A DNA stretch of 6,967 nucleotides from Candidatus Odyssella thessalonicensis. Lineage in GTDB: Bacteria > Pseudomonadota > Alphaproteobacteria > Bin65. Shown here piece by piece: positions 1 to 6,413 of this stretch. Each line of letters begins with the position of its first letter. Position 1 is the stretch's first letter. Under the pieces are notes generated by a model. The model did no database searches. It worked only from the letters and a program-made list of their open reading frames with translations, and had not been told where the DNA came from. A program made the position numbers and the translations under genes. The stretch spans positions 1 to 6,967 of the forward strand of contig SBBV01000421.1 of NCBI GenBank assembly GCA_005240015.1, in the 5' to 3' direction.

Positions 1-732
1 CTGCTGGTGCCGCACGAGGCGCAGCGCGATCTGGCCGGCCAGCACTTCGTCGTAAGCCAAGCGCGTGCGCGGCGCGGTGTTGGGCGCGAGATCGTCCGCC
101 AATTGCGGTGCGTGCGCGGCGAGGAGGGCCGCGTGCCAGTCCGGCCATTTCTGCCGCTCGACGAGGCGCGGATCGGCCCATTCCGGAAGCTTGGGCGCCA
201 TTGCGACCGCCGCCGAAACGGCCTTGCGCATGATGCGAGGCGTCAGACCTTCGGTGAGGCGATAGACCGGCTCGACGGCGGCCAGCTCGGATTTCTGCTC
301 GAGCGTGCCGACATAGTCGGGATGCGGCATCTGCTTGCCGCCGCCATATTCGTCGACGCGGCCGCTGACGATGCGGATCTCGCCGACCGGAAACTGCTTC
401 ATCAGGTAGTCGTTCTTGGCCGAGAAGAACACGACCGTGATGAACCCGGTCTCGTCGCCGCAGACGATGCGGTAGGGCGGCTTGCGCCCAGAGCGGATCG
501 GCGGCGAAGGCTCGTGCTTCAGGACCCTCACGGTGAGCGTCGCGATCTCGCCCGGCTTGGCGTCGCCCACGCTCGGCGAATGGCGGCGGTCGACGATGCT
601 GCTCGGCAGATGCCAGAGCAGATCGACGATCTTTTCGCCGGCCGCGCGCGCCATCAGCTCGCCGATGCGCGGGCCGATCCCGGCGAGGCGCGTCACCGGC
701 GCAAACAGCGGGAATAGGATGGAAGGTCGCAT
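1..732 (-). CDS. recG: ATP-dependent DNA helicase RecG, N-terminal part (runs off the left edge)
   Basis: RecG is a superfamily 2 double-stranded DNA translocase that regresses stalled replication forks and branch-migrates Holliday junctions. Reading leftward from 732 gives 244 uninterrupted codons with no stop before the edge. The protein opens with MRPSILFPLFAPVTRLAGIG, the typical alphaproteobacterial RecG start, with a helix-hairpin-helix-like LAGIGPR at 16-22 and LLWHLPSSIVDRR at 38-50. An OB-fold wedge region follows at about 62-145 (GDETGFITVVFF at 92-103, VSGRVDEYGGGKQMPHPDYV at 122-141). TRLAYDEVLAGQIALRLVR at 223-241 is the linker that precedes the helicase core. Walker A and later motifs lie outside the window; full RecG is usually about 700 residues. 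The ATG at 732 is the only usable start, because an in-frame TAG lies at 774-772 and no ATG, GTG or TTG occurs in frame between them. No clear Shine-Dalgarno sequence precedes it. It is divergent from sdhE-mfd. Confidence 0.94.
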   Translation of the reverse strand, partial: MRPSILFPLFAPVTRLAGIGPRIGELMARAAGEKIVDLLWHLPSSIVDRRHSPSVGDAKPGEIATLTVRVLKHEPSPPIRSGRKPPYRIVCGDETGFITVVFFSAKNDYLMKQFPVGEIRIVSGRVDEYGGGKQMPHPDYVGTLEQKSELAAVEPVYRLTEGLTPRIMRKAVSAAVAMAPKLPEWADPRLVERQKWPDWHAALLAAHAPQLADDLAPNTAPRTRLAYDEVLAGQIALRLVRHQQ

Positions 733-762
733 CGGCGCGGGGTTGGCAACAAAGCGGAGCGC

Positions 763-768
763 ACTATA
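763..768 (-). promoter_or_regulatory. Possible -10 element for recG
   Basis: Read on the minus strand, 768-763 is TATAGT, close to the TATAAT consensus and unusual in this G/C-rich spacer. A start about 7 nt downstream would give a leader of roughly 25 nt before the recG ATG. No convincing -35 lies 16-18 bp upstream; that place holds CTGCGG, inside the 785-799 hairpin. The call rests on the -10 match alone. Confidence 0.3.
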
Positions 769-784
769 GGACTAATACCAGTTG

Positions 785-799
785 GCCGCAGGCTGCGGC
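785..799. repeat. Short perfect hairpin in the recG-sdhE spacer
   Basis: GCCGCA (785-790) and TGCGGC (794-799) form a perfect 6-bp stem around a GGC loop. It sits just upstream of the proposed recG -10 and is the first of three hairpins in a row in this spacer. Its role is unknown; it could be an operator or a chance G/C-rich palindrome. Confidence 0.4.
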
Positions 800-800
800 G

Positions 801-823
801 GTGGACGCGAAAGGAAAGTCCAC
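801..823. repeat. Inverted repeat GTGGAC/GTCCAC
   Basis: GTGGAC (801-806) and GTCCAC (818-823) are perfect inverted copies separated by an 11-nt A-rich segment (GCGAAAGGAAA). The right arm overlaps the first two bases of the much longer hairpin at 822-909, so the two structures would compete. It could be a binding site for a dimeric regulator, but no family can be named. Confidence 0.35.
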
Positions 824-909
824 AGGGAGCCGGGGAGCCGGGAGGAGGAAGGTGTTCGCGCGCCGCGCGCGCGTTCCATTCTTCTCTCCCCGGCTCCCCG
901 CCTCCCTGT
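822..909. repeat. Long imperfect inverted repeat (28-nt arms) between recG and sdhE
   Basis: The arm at 822-849 pairs with 882-909. The outer 8 bp (ACAGGGAG/CTCCCTGT) are perfect, then there is one C-C mismatch (830/901), 12 perfect pairs (831-842 with 889-900), one A-C mismatch (843/888) and six further pairs including two G-U. The 32-nt loop holds an alternating C/G run at about 857-873. The left arm contains the tandem repeat GGGAGCC, GGGGAGCC. It ends 43 nt before the sdhE GTG, so it may lie in the 5' leader of the sdhE-mfd transcript or overlap its promoter. It could also be a mobile repeat remnant. There is no T-tract that would make it an ordinary terminator. Confidence 0.75.
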
Positions 910-952
910 TCACTTTGCTTCCGCCGCTTGGGTCTCAGCCAGGAGGCGAGCC

Positions 953-1237
953 GTGAGCACAGAAGACGGCGAGGACGAACTCGTCCGTCGCCGCAAACGT
1001 TTGAAGTTTCGATCCTGGCATCGCGGGACCAAGGAGATGGATCTGCTCCTCGGTCCTTTCGCCGACGCATGCCTGGACGGCTTCGACGCCCGCCTTCTGG
1101 CGGAATACGAGGCGCTGTTGGACGTGCCCGAACCCGATCTATATGAGTGGATCCTGGGGCGCGCGGCGCCGCCGCCCTCCGCCCGTTCCTCCGTCCTCGA
1201 CCGCTTGATCGCCCACTACGCCGGCAATGCCCGATAG
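953..1237 (+). CDS. sdhE: FAD assembly factor SdhE (succinate dehydrogenase assembly factor 2 family)
   Basis: This is a 94-residue cytoplasmic protein of the SdhE/YgfY/Sdh5 family, which promotes covalent attachment of FAD to the flavoprotein subunit of succinate dehydrogenase. The family's RGxxE motif is present as R24-G-T-K-E28, in the context LKFRSWHRGTKEMDLLLGPF (17-36). It is followed by YEALLDVPEPDLYEWILGR (52-70), the conserved helical part. Length is typical. The start is GTG at 953, with a strong AGGAGG at 941-946 and 6-nt spacing; upstream in-frame codons run into the hairpin region and have no family similarity. The last 11 bases overlap the start of mfd, so the two are probably co-transcribed and translationally coupled. 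The order recG, sdhE, mfd recurs in Alphaproteobacteria (family knowledge). No sdh structural genes are visible here. Confidence 0.93.
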   Translation: MSTEDGEDELVRRRKRLKFRSWHRGTKEMDLLLGPFADACLDGFDARLLAEYEALLDVPEPDLYEWILGRAAPPPSARSSVLDRLIAHYAGNAR

Positions 1238-4200
1238 TCCGCTGCCGCTCGACACCAAGCCCGGCGCCCTCGTCGTCGCCGGCGCCCCGGAAGGCGCCGA
1301 TGCGCTGCTGCTCGGCGCCTGGGCGGGCGCGGGGCGCACCCTGCTGCACGTGGCGCGCGACGACGCGCGGCTCTACCGGCTGATCGATCACCTGCGCTTC
1401 TTCCATCCGGGCGTCGAGACCTTCGCGTTCCCGGCCTGGGACACGTTGCCCTATGACCGCGTCTCGCCCAACGTCGAGATCATGGCCGAGCGCGCGAGCG
1501 TGCTCGCCAAGCTCGCGAGCGCGCCCGATCAGGGAGCCGGGCGCGTCGTCGTCACCACGGTGAGTGCCATCCTGCAGCGCGTGCCGCCGCGTACCGTGTT
1601 CGCGGGGACCACGCTCTCCTTCACGCGCGGCGCCGGCCTCGACCTCGACAAGCTCACCGCGTTCCTCGCCGCCCATGGCTTCAACCGCGTGGGCACCGTA
1701 CGCGAGCCCGGCGAGTTCGCCGTCCGCGGCGGCCTTATCGATCTCTACCCGCCCGGTGCGGCGGAGCCGGTGCGCCTCGATCTTTTCGGCGAGACGATCG
1801 AGACAATCCGCGGATTCGATCCGCTGAGCCAGAAGACGACCGGCACCCACGAGAGCTTCGCGCTGGCGCCGGTTTCCGAGCTGGTGCTCGACGAGGCGCG
1901 CATCACGCTGTTCCGCGAGCGCTATCGCACGGCGCATCCCCAGGATTGGCGCGGCGATCCGCTTTATGAGGCGGTGAGCGCCGGCCAGCGCTTCATCGGC
2001 ATGGAGCAGTGGCTACCGCACTTCTACCCGTGCCTCGAGACGCTATTCCATTACCTGCCGGGCGCCGCGGTTACGATGGACCATCAGGTCGAGCAGGCGG
2101 TGGGGGCGCGGCTCGAGCTCGTCGCCGACTACTACGAGGCGCGCCGCAGCCTGATGACGAGCGGCAAGACGCCGGCTGGCGAGTTTGTCTATCGCCCGGT
2201 GCCGCCGGGCAGCCTCTATCTCGACCGGGCCGAATGGAAGACGCGGCTCGCCGAGCGCCGCGTTGCCGCGTTCTCGCCGTTCGCGGCGCCGGAAGGCGCG
2301 AGCGGCGTGATCGACGCCGGCTACCGCCAGGCGCCCGATTTCTCCGCCGCGCGCAATCAGGGCGACGTGAACCTGTTCGACGAGGTACGCGCCACGCTGG
2401 CGCGCTATGCGCGCGGCGGCGCGCGGCCGATGGTGGCCGCGTTCACCGCCGGCTCGCGCGCGCGGCTCGCGCAGCTGCTGCGCGAGCATGGCGCCGCCAA
2501 CGTGCAGGAGGTCGGCGATTGGGCGGCGGCGCTGGCCGCACCGCGCGATGGCGTGAGCGTCGCCGAGCTGCCGCTCGAGCATGGCATCCTCGATGGCGGC
2601 GTTGCGATCGTCACCGAGCAGGACATCCTGGGCGAGCGGCTCGTGCGCCGCGCGCGGAAGCGCCGGCGCACCGATGCGTTCATCACCGAGCTATCCTCGC
2701 TGCAGCCCGGCGACCTCGTCGTGCACGAGGATCACGGCATCGGCCGCTACGACGGGCTCGAGACGCTCACCGCTGGCGGCGCGCCGCACGATTGCCTGCG
2801 TCTCCTCTACGCCGGCGGCGACAAGCTCTATCTGCCCGTCGAGAACATCGAGCTCTTGTCGCGCTACGGCAGCGAGGACGGCGAGGCGCCGCTCGACAAG
2901 CTCGGCGGCGCCGGGTGGCAGACGCGCAAGGCGCGCATCAAGCAACGCATCCGCGAGATTGCCGACAAGCTCATCGCGATCGCGGCGGAGCGCCAGCTCA
3001 AGAGCGCCGAGGCGGTGCCAACTCCGACCGGGACCTATGACGAGTTCTCGGCGCAGTTCCCGTATCAGGAGACAGACGATCAGCAGAAGGCGATCGAGGA
3101 CGTGCTCGGCGATCTGGGCTCGGGCAAGCCGATGGACCGCCTCGTCTGCGGCGATGTGGGCTTCGGCAAGACCGAGGTGGCGCTGCGCGCGGCGTTGGTC
3201 GCAGCGATGGGCGGATTACAGGTGGCGGTCGTCGTGCCGACCACGCTGTTGGCGCGCCAGCACTCGGCCAATTTCCGCGACCGCTTCCGCGGCCTGCCGC
3301 TCAGGATCGGCCATCTCTCGCGCCTCGTCAGCGCACGCGACGCGGCCGGGACCAAGCGCGGCCTCGCCGCGGGCGACGTCGACATCGTGATCGGCACCCA
3401 CGCGCTGCTCGGCAGGACCGTGAAGTTCAAGCGGCTCGGCCTCGTCATCGTCGACGAGGAGCAGCATTTCGGGGTGGTGCAGAAGGAGCGCCTGAAGGAG
3501 TTGCGCGCCGACGTGCACGTGCTGACGCTGACCGCCACGCCGATCCCGCGCACGCTGCAGATGGCGCTTGCCGGCGTGCGCGATCTCTCGCTCATCACCA
3601 CGCCGCCGATCGACCGCCTTGCCGTGCGCACCTTCGTCCTGCCCTACGACGCGGTTGTGATCCGCGAGGCGATCCAGCGCGAGCTGTTCCGGGGCGGGCA
3701 GGTCTACTACGTCTGCCCGCGCATCGAGGACCTGCCCTATGTCACCGGCGAGGTGCGCGAGCTCGCCCCCGATGCCAAGATCGCGACCGCCCACGGCCAG
3801 ATGGCGGCGAGCGAGCTCGAAGACACCATGGTGAAGTTCGTCGACGGCCAGATCCAGATCCTGGTCTCGACCAACATCATCGAGTCCGGCCTCGACATCC
3901 CCAACGTCAACACTATCGTCGTGCACCGGGCCGACCGTTTCGGCCTGGCCCAGCTCTACCAGCTGCGCGGCCGCGTCGGGCGCTCGAAGGTACGCGCTTA
4001 CGCCTATCTCACGATCCCCTCGAATCAGGCCCTAGGCGAGGATGCGCAGCGCCGGCTCGAAGTGATGCAAATGCTCGATACGCTCGGCGCCGGCTTCCAG
4101 CTCGCGAGCCACGATATGGATATTCGCGGCGCCGGCAACCTGCTCGGCGAGGAGCAGTCGGGTCACATCCGCGAGGTCGGCATCGAGCTCTATCAGCAGA

Positions 4201-4715
4201 TGCTGGAAGAGGCGGTGGCGACCGCGCGCGAGGCCGGGCCTGCCGGCCTTGCCCCGGCCGAGGAGCGCTGGACGCCGCAGATCTCCATCGGCATGCCGGT
4301 GCTGATCCCGGAAGAGTACGTGCCCGATCTTTCGGTCCGCCTCAGCCTCTACCGGCGCATCGCCGACCTGATCGAGGCGCGCGAGATCGACGCCTTCGCC
4401 GCCGAGCTCGTCGACCGCTTCGGGCCGCTGCCCGACGAGGTCAAGAACCTGCTCGATCTCGTGGCAATCAAGCGGTTCTGCGTCGCCGCCGGCATCGAGA
4501 AGATCGACGCCGGCCCCAAGGGGGCCGTTATCACCTTCCGCGCCAACCGGTTCGCCAAGCCCGAGAAGCTCGTGCGGTTCATCCGCGAGAAGGCGGGCAC
4601 CATGAAGGTCCGACCCGATCAGCGGCTGGTCTACCGGCGCGATTGGCGCGACGAGCGCGCGCGCCTGCGCGGGGTCAACCACCTGGTGAAATCGGTCGCG
4701 GCGCTGGCCGCTTGA
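1227..4715 (+). CDS. mfd: Transcription-repair coupling factor Mfd
   Basis: Mfd binds RNA polymerase stalled at template lesions, pushes it off using ATP, and recruits UvrA for nucleotide excision repair. The 1162 residues match the usual length (E. coli about 1150). In order: a UvrB-like N-terminal module (FPAWDTLPYDRVSPN at about 71-85; GEFAVRGGLIDLYPPG near 162-177; EPVRLDLFG at 180-188); the RNA polymerase interaction domain beginning GDLVVHEDHGIGRY (495-508); Walker A GDVGFGKTE (642-650, K648); DEEQ box (743-746) followed by HFGV; TATPIPRTLQ (769-778); TNIIESGLDIP (882-892); QLRGRVGRS (912-920); and the C-terminal D7 domain with GMPVLIPEEYVPDLSVRLSLYRR from 1022. All catalytic motifs look intact. 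The ATG at 1227 lies inside sdhE, 11 bp before its end, and has no strong ribosome site of its own, so re-initiation after sdhE is likely. Confidence 0.98.
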   Translation: MPDSPLPLDTKPGALVVAGAPEGADALLLGAWAGAGRTLLHVARDDARLYRLIDHLRFFHPGVETFAFPAWDTLPYDRVSPNVEIMAERASVLAKLASAPDQGAGRVVVTTVSAILQRVPPRTVFAGTTLSFTRGAGLDLDKLTAFLAAHGFNRVGTVREPGEFAVRGGLIDLYPPGAAEPVRLDLFGETIETIRGFDPLSQKTTGTHESFALAPVSELVLDEARITLFRERYRTAHPQDWRGDPLYEAVSAGQRFIGMEQWLPHFYPCLETLFHYLPGAAVTMDHQVEQAVGARLELVADYYEARRSLMTSGKTPAGEFVYRPVPPGSLYLDRAEWKTRLAERRVAAFSPFAAPEGASGVIDAGYRQAPDFSAARNQGDVNLFDEVRATLARYARGGARPMVAAFTAGSRARLAQLLREHGAANVQEVGDWAAALAAPRDGVSVAELPLEHGILDGGVAIVTEQDILGERLVRRARKRRRTDAFITELSSLQPGDLVVHEDHGIGRYDGLETLTAGGAPHDCLRLLYAGGDKLYLPVENIELLSRYGSEDGEAPLDKLGGAGWQTRKARIKQRIREIADKLIAIAAERQLKSAEAVPTPTGTYDEFSAQFPYQETDDQQKAIEDVLGDLGSGKPMDRLVCGDVGFGKTEVALRAALVAAMGGLQVAVVVPTTLLARQHSANFRDRFRGLPLRIGHLSRLVSARDAAGTKRGLAAGDVDIVIGTHALLGRTVKFKRLGLVIVDEEQHFGVVQKERLKELRADVHVLTLTATPIPRTLQMALAGVRDLSLITTPPIDRLAVRTFVLPYDAVVIREAIQRELFRGGQVYYVCPRIEDLPYVTGEVRELAPDAKIATAHGQMAASELEDTMVKFVDGQIQILVSTNIIESGLDIPNVNTIVVHRADRFGLAQLYQLRGRVGRSKVRAYAYLTIPSNQALGEDAQRRLEVMQMLDTLGAGFQLASHDMDIRGAGNLLGEEQSGHIREVGIELYQQMLEEAVATAREAGPAGLAPAEERWTPQISIGMPVLIPEEYVPDLSVRLSLYRRIADLIEAREIDAFAAELVDRFGPLPDEVKNLLDLVAIKRFCVAAGIEKIDAGPKGAVITFRANRFAKPEKLVRFIREKAGTMKVRPDQRLVYRRDWRDERARLRGVNHLVKSVAALAA

Positions 4716-4741
4716 TTCTTTAACGTAAGCAAATGTAACTA
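4712..4741 (+). promoter_or_regulatory. Possible promoter for the DUF4337 gene
   Basis: TTGATT (4712-4717) and TAACTA (4736-4741) are separated by 18 bp and lie in a short A/T-richer patch that overlaps the mfd stop codon. Transcription would start near 4748 and place the hairpin at 4754-4777 in the 5' leader. Both hexamers are only partial matches to the sigma-70 consensus. Confidence 0.4.
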
Positions 4742-4753
4742 GCCGCCGTTTTG

Positions 4754-4777
4754 GCCGGGCCTCGAGCGGGGCCCGGC
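4754..4777 (+). terminator. Hairpin after mfd (weak terminator or leader hairpin)
   Basis: GCCGGGCC (4754-4761) pairs perfectly with GGCCCGGC (4770-4777) around an 8-nt loop. It stands 38 nt after the mfd stop. The following ATCTCTTGTC is pyrimidine-rich but is not a true T-tract. It may end the sdhE-mfd transcript, or lie in the leader of the downstream gene if the promoter at 4712-4741 is real. Confidence 0.5.
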
Positions 4778-4804
4778 ATCTCTTGTCAACGAAAGGAAGT
4801 GCCT

Positions 4805-5407
4805 ATGGCTGATGCCGCCGAACTTCACGAGAACATCCAGGAAGCCCAGGAGAAGCCGCAGACCAAGTGGATCGGCGTTTGGATCGCCATCCTGGCCGTG
4901 CTGCTGGCCATCACCGGCATGGGCGGGTCGAACTCGATGAAGGACATGATCAACGCCAACGTCGAGGTGACCAACTACTGGGCCTTCTTCCAGGCCAAGA
5001 ACATCCGCCAGACCGAGTTCCGCCTGGCGGCCGACCGCCTCGAGGTCGATCTGGCGCTCAATCCCAACCTGCCCGAGGCCACGAAGAAAGACATCGAGGC
5101 CCGCATCAAGCGCTACAAGGACACGGCGGCGCGCTACGAGAGCGATCCCAAGGAAGGCGACGGCAAGAAGGAGTTGATGGCCAAGGCGCGCGCGCTCGAG
5201 GCCGAGCGGGCCAAGGCGCAGCGCAGGGACCCCTATTTCGACTTCGCCGAGGCGCTGATCCAGATCGCGATCGTGCTCGCGTCGGTCACGATCATCACCG
5301 GCGCGATGTCGCTGCTCATCGGCAGCCTCGGCGTGGGCGTGCTCGGCACGCTGCTAATGCTCAACGGCTACATGCTGTGGTTCAAGATCGGCCTGCTCGA
5401 GCCCTGA
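4805..5407 (+). CDS. DUF4337-type membrane protein
   Basis: This is a 200-residue inner-membrane protein of unknown function that resembles the DUF4337 family. An acidic/polar N-terminus (1-20) leads into a membrane helix at about 22-39 (WIGVWIAILAVLLAITGM). The conserved-looking segment NYWAFFQAKNIRQTEFRLAA (57-76) follows, a pattern typical of this family. A long charged, probably coiled, soluble region spans about 77-143, rich in K, E, R and A. Two C-terminal hydrophobic stretches at about 148-172 and 175-196 probably form a helical hairpin. The ATG at 4805 is chosen because AAGGA at 4793-4797 lies 7 nt upstream; an upstream in-frame extension runs back to 4751 but would start before the hairpin and has no ribosome site. 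It lies 89 bp after mfd, with its own candidate promoter, so it is probably not part of the repair operon. Confidence 0.87.
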   Translation: MADAAELHENIQEAQEKPQTKWIGVWIAILAVLLAITGMGGSNSMKDMINANVEVTNYWAFFQAKNIRQTEFRLAADRLEVDLALNPNLPEATKKDIEARIKRYKDTAARYESDPKEGDGKKELMAKARALEAERAKAQRRDPYFDFAEALIQIAIVLASVTIITGAMSLLIGSLGVGVLGTLLMLNGYMLWFKIGLLEP

Positions 5408-5423
5408 GCTGAAGCATCGAACG

Positions 5424-5453
5424 AGCAGGGGCGGGCCCCGACCCGTCCCTGCT
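5424..5453. terminator. Palindrome between convergent genes, probable bidirectional terminator; also a dispersed repeat copy
   Basis: Positions 5424-5435 (AGCAGGGGCGGG) pair with 5442-5453 (CCCGTCCCTGCT) as a 12-bp stem with one G-T wobble and a 6-nt loop (CCCCGA). It begins 17 nt after the DUF4337 stop and faces the oncoming minus-strand gene, so a terminator role is likely even without a long T-tract. Its core differs from the palindrome at 6883-6903 by one missing T and one C-to-T change, and both are preceded by GCATCG a short distance upstream. It therefore also looks like a member of a repeat family. Confidence 0.65.
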
Positions 5454-5497
5454 TCCGCCGCTCCCTGATCGACAGGTCGCATCGCAGCGACGCGGTC

Positions 5498-5517
5498 GGG
5501 CGGGCCGGCACCCGCCC
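5498..5517. repeat. GGGCGGG/CCCGCCC palindrome, second copy of a doublet
   Basis: GGGCGGG (5498-5504) and CCCGCCC (5511-5517) enclose a CCGGCA loop. On the minus strand this hairpin lies 20 nt after the stop of the oxidoreductase gene and could end its transcript. Its loop is in the reverse orientation relative to the copy at 5429-5449, and CATAG at 5520-5524 beside it recalls the GCATAG arm flanking the copy at 6883. A smaller hairpin, GTCGC/GCGAC (5476-5480 with 5487-5491), lies just to its left. Confidence 0.55.
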
Positions 5518-5537
5518 CACATAGATGAAGCCTCCGC

Positions 5538-6215
5538 CTACGAATTCGCCGGGGCCGGGATGGCCTCGCCGGCGGCCTCGCGCTTCAGGAGATCGAGCGC
5601 CTCGAGGAACACGGCCGGGTCCTGCGCGCCGGAGATCGCGTATTTGCGATTGAAGATGAAGCAGGGCACGCCCTGGATGCCCATGCGTCGCGCCATCGCG
5701 TCCTCGGCCTCGACCCGGTCGACGTCCTCGCGCGTGGCGAGGTAGTCGCGCACGACCTTCTCCTCGAGCCCGGCGGCAGTGGCGATCGCCGCAAGCACGG
5801 CGGCATCGCCGATGTCGCGCCCTTCGAGGAAGTAGGCGCGGAAGATGCCCTCGACCACGGCGTCCTGCTTTCCCGCCCGCCCGGCAAGGCCGATCAGCCG
5901 GTGGGTGTTGACCGTGTTGGGCGTGCGCTGAATGCCGGCGAAATTGAAATCTATGCCCGCGCTCGCGCCGGCCTCGCGCACACGCTGGTAAATTCCGTCG
6001 GCGCGCGCGTCGCCCCCGAACTTCGCCGCGAGATAGGCCTTCCGCTCCATGCCCTCGGGCGGCATGTCGGGATTGAGCTGATAGGGGCGCCAGGCGACCA
6101 CGACCTCGACGCCTTCCGGCGCTTGCGCCAAGGCGCTCTCGAAGCGGCGCTTGCCGATGAAGCACCAGGGGCAGATGGCGTCGGAGACGATGTCGACGGT
6201 GATGCGCGTGGTCAT
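5538..6215 (-). CDS. DsbA-family (FrnE-like) thioredoxin-fold oxidoreductase
   Basis: A 225-residue protein of the DSBA-like thioredoxin family, in the FrnE/HCCA-isomerase branch. Members catalyse thiol-disulfide exchange or related thiol chemistry; the substrate is unknown here. The redox motif C15-P-W-C18 sits in VDIVSDAICPWCFIGKRRFE (7-26), at the end of the first strand. PNTVNTHRLI (99-108) lies in the helical insertion. The cis-proline loop is G182-V-P184, followed at once by a third cysteine, C185, in GVPCFIFNRKYAISGAQ (182-198), typical of the FrnE branch. There is no signal peptide, so it should act in the cytoplasm, unlike periplasmic DsbA. The ATG at 6215 is preceded by AGGAG (6224-6220) with 4-nt spacing. 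It is convergent with the DUF4337 gene and divergent from the next one, so probably a single-gene unit. Disulfide formation, reduction and isomerase activity cannot be told apart from sequence alone. Confidence 0.93.
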   Translation of the reverse strand: MTTRITVDIVSDAICPWCFIGKRRFESALAQAPEGVEVVVAWRPYQLNPDMPPEGMERKAYLAAKFGGDARADGIYQRVREAGASAGIDFNFAGIQRTPNTVNTHRLIGLAGRAGKQDAVVEGIFRAYFLEGRDIGDAAVLAAIATAAGLEEKVVRDYLATREDVDRVEAEDAMARRMGIQGVPCFIFNRKYAISGAQDPAVFLEALDLLKREAAGEAIPAPANS

Positions 6216-6324
6216 GACGCTCCTGATCTAGTTCGCGCGCAGATGGTGGAAAGGGCCTCCGGCTCGGCGCGCCGCCGCAGAAGTCTCCGGGGTTTCAGGC
6301 GCAAGATCAATCTGCCCATCGCGC

Positions 6325-6345
6325 TTGACGGCGGCGCGTTTGACA
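6325..6345 (+). promoter_or_regulatory. Two -35-like TTGAC boxes upstream of the small membrane protein gene
   Basis: TTGACG (6325-6330) and a perfect TTGACA (6340-6345) lie 15 bp apart, about 70-90 bp before the TTG start. The second is a full -35 consensus, but the region 16-19 bp beyond it (around CACGGT at 6363-6368) is a poor -10. Either a promoter with a weak -10 or a chance match. Confidence 0.3.
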
Positions 6346-6413
6346 GGGAAGGGCGGTGAGGGCACGGTTCTGCCGCCTGCGATTGAATCCCGCAACGCCT
6401 GGAGGACCGCCCC

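Noticed and set aside
7..717. A 236-codon plus-strand open frame over the recG region
   Set aside because: The minus strand of the same region encodes a clear RecG N-terminus; the plus frame is the reverse shadow.
803..845. GGAAAGTCC at 813-821, resembling the conserved start of bacterial RNase P RNA
   Set aside because: The spacer is too short for RNase P RNA (usually over 300 nt), the rest of the conserved core is absent, and the match is explained by the GTGGAC/GTCCAC repeat.
782..952. Upstream in-frame extension of sdhE to about 782
   Set aside because: It reads through the hairpins, has no family similarity and no ribosome site, while GTG 953 has AGGAGG at ideal distance.
693..1937. 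A 414-codon open frame on the minus strand across the spacer, sdhE and the start of mfd
   Set aside because: It is antisense to two well-recognised genes, its protein is a low-complexity R/A/G/E-rich shadow typical of G/C-rich DNA, and no family motif appears.
2009..3390. Long plus-strand open frames (2009-3040 and 2581-3390) in other frames inside mfd
   Set aside because: They overlap conserved Mfd domains and translate to R/A/S-rich low-complexity sequence; they are shadow frames.
3216..4682. Minus-strand open frames (3216-3926, 4032-4682) opposite mfd
   Set aside because: Antisense shadows of a conserved helicase with no ribosome site or motif; the mfd frame is intact throughout.
5368..6165. 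A minus-strand open frame overlapping the oxidoreductase in another frame
   Set aside because: R/G/A-rich shadow; the 5538-6215 frame carries the CPWC and cis-proline motifs.
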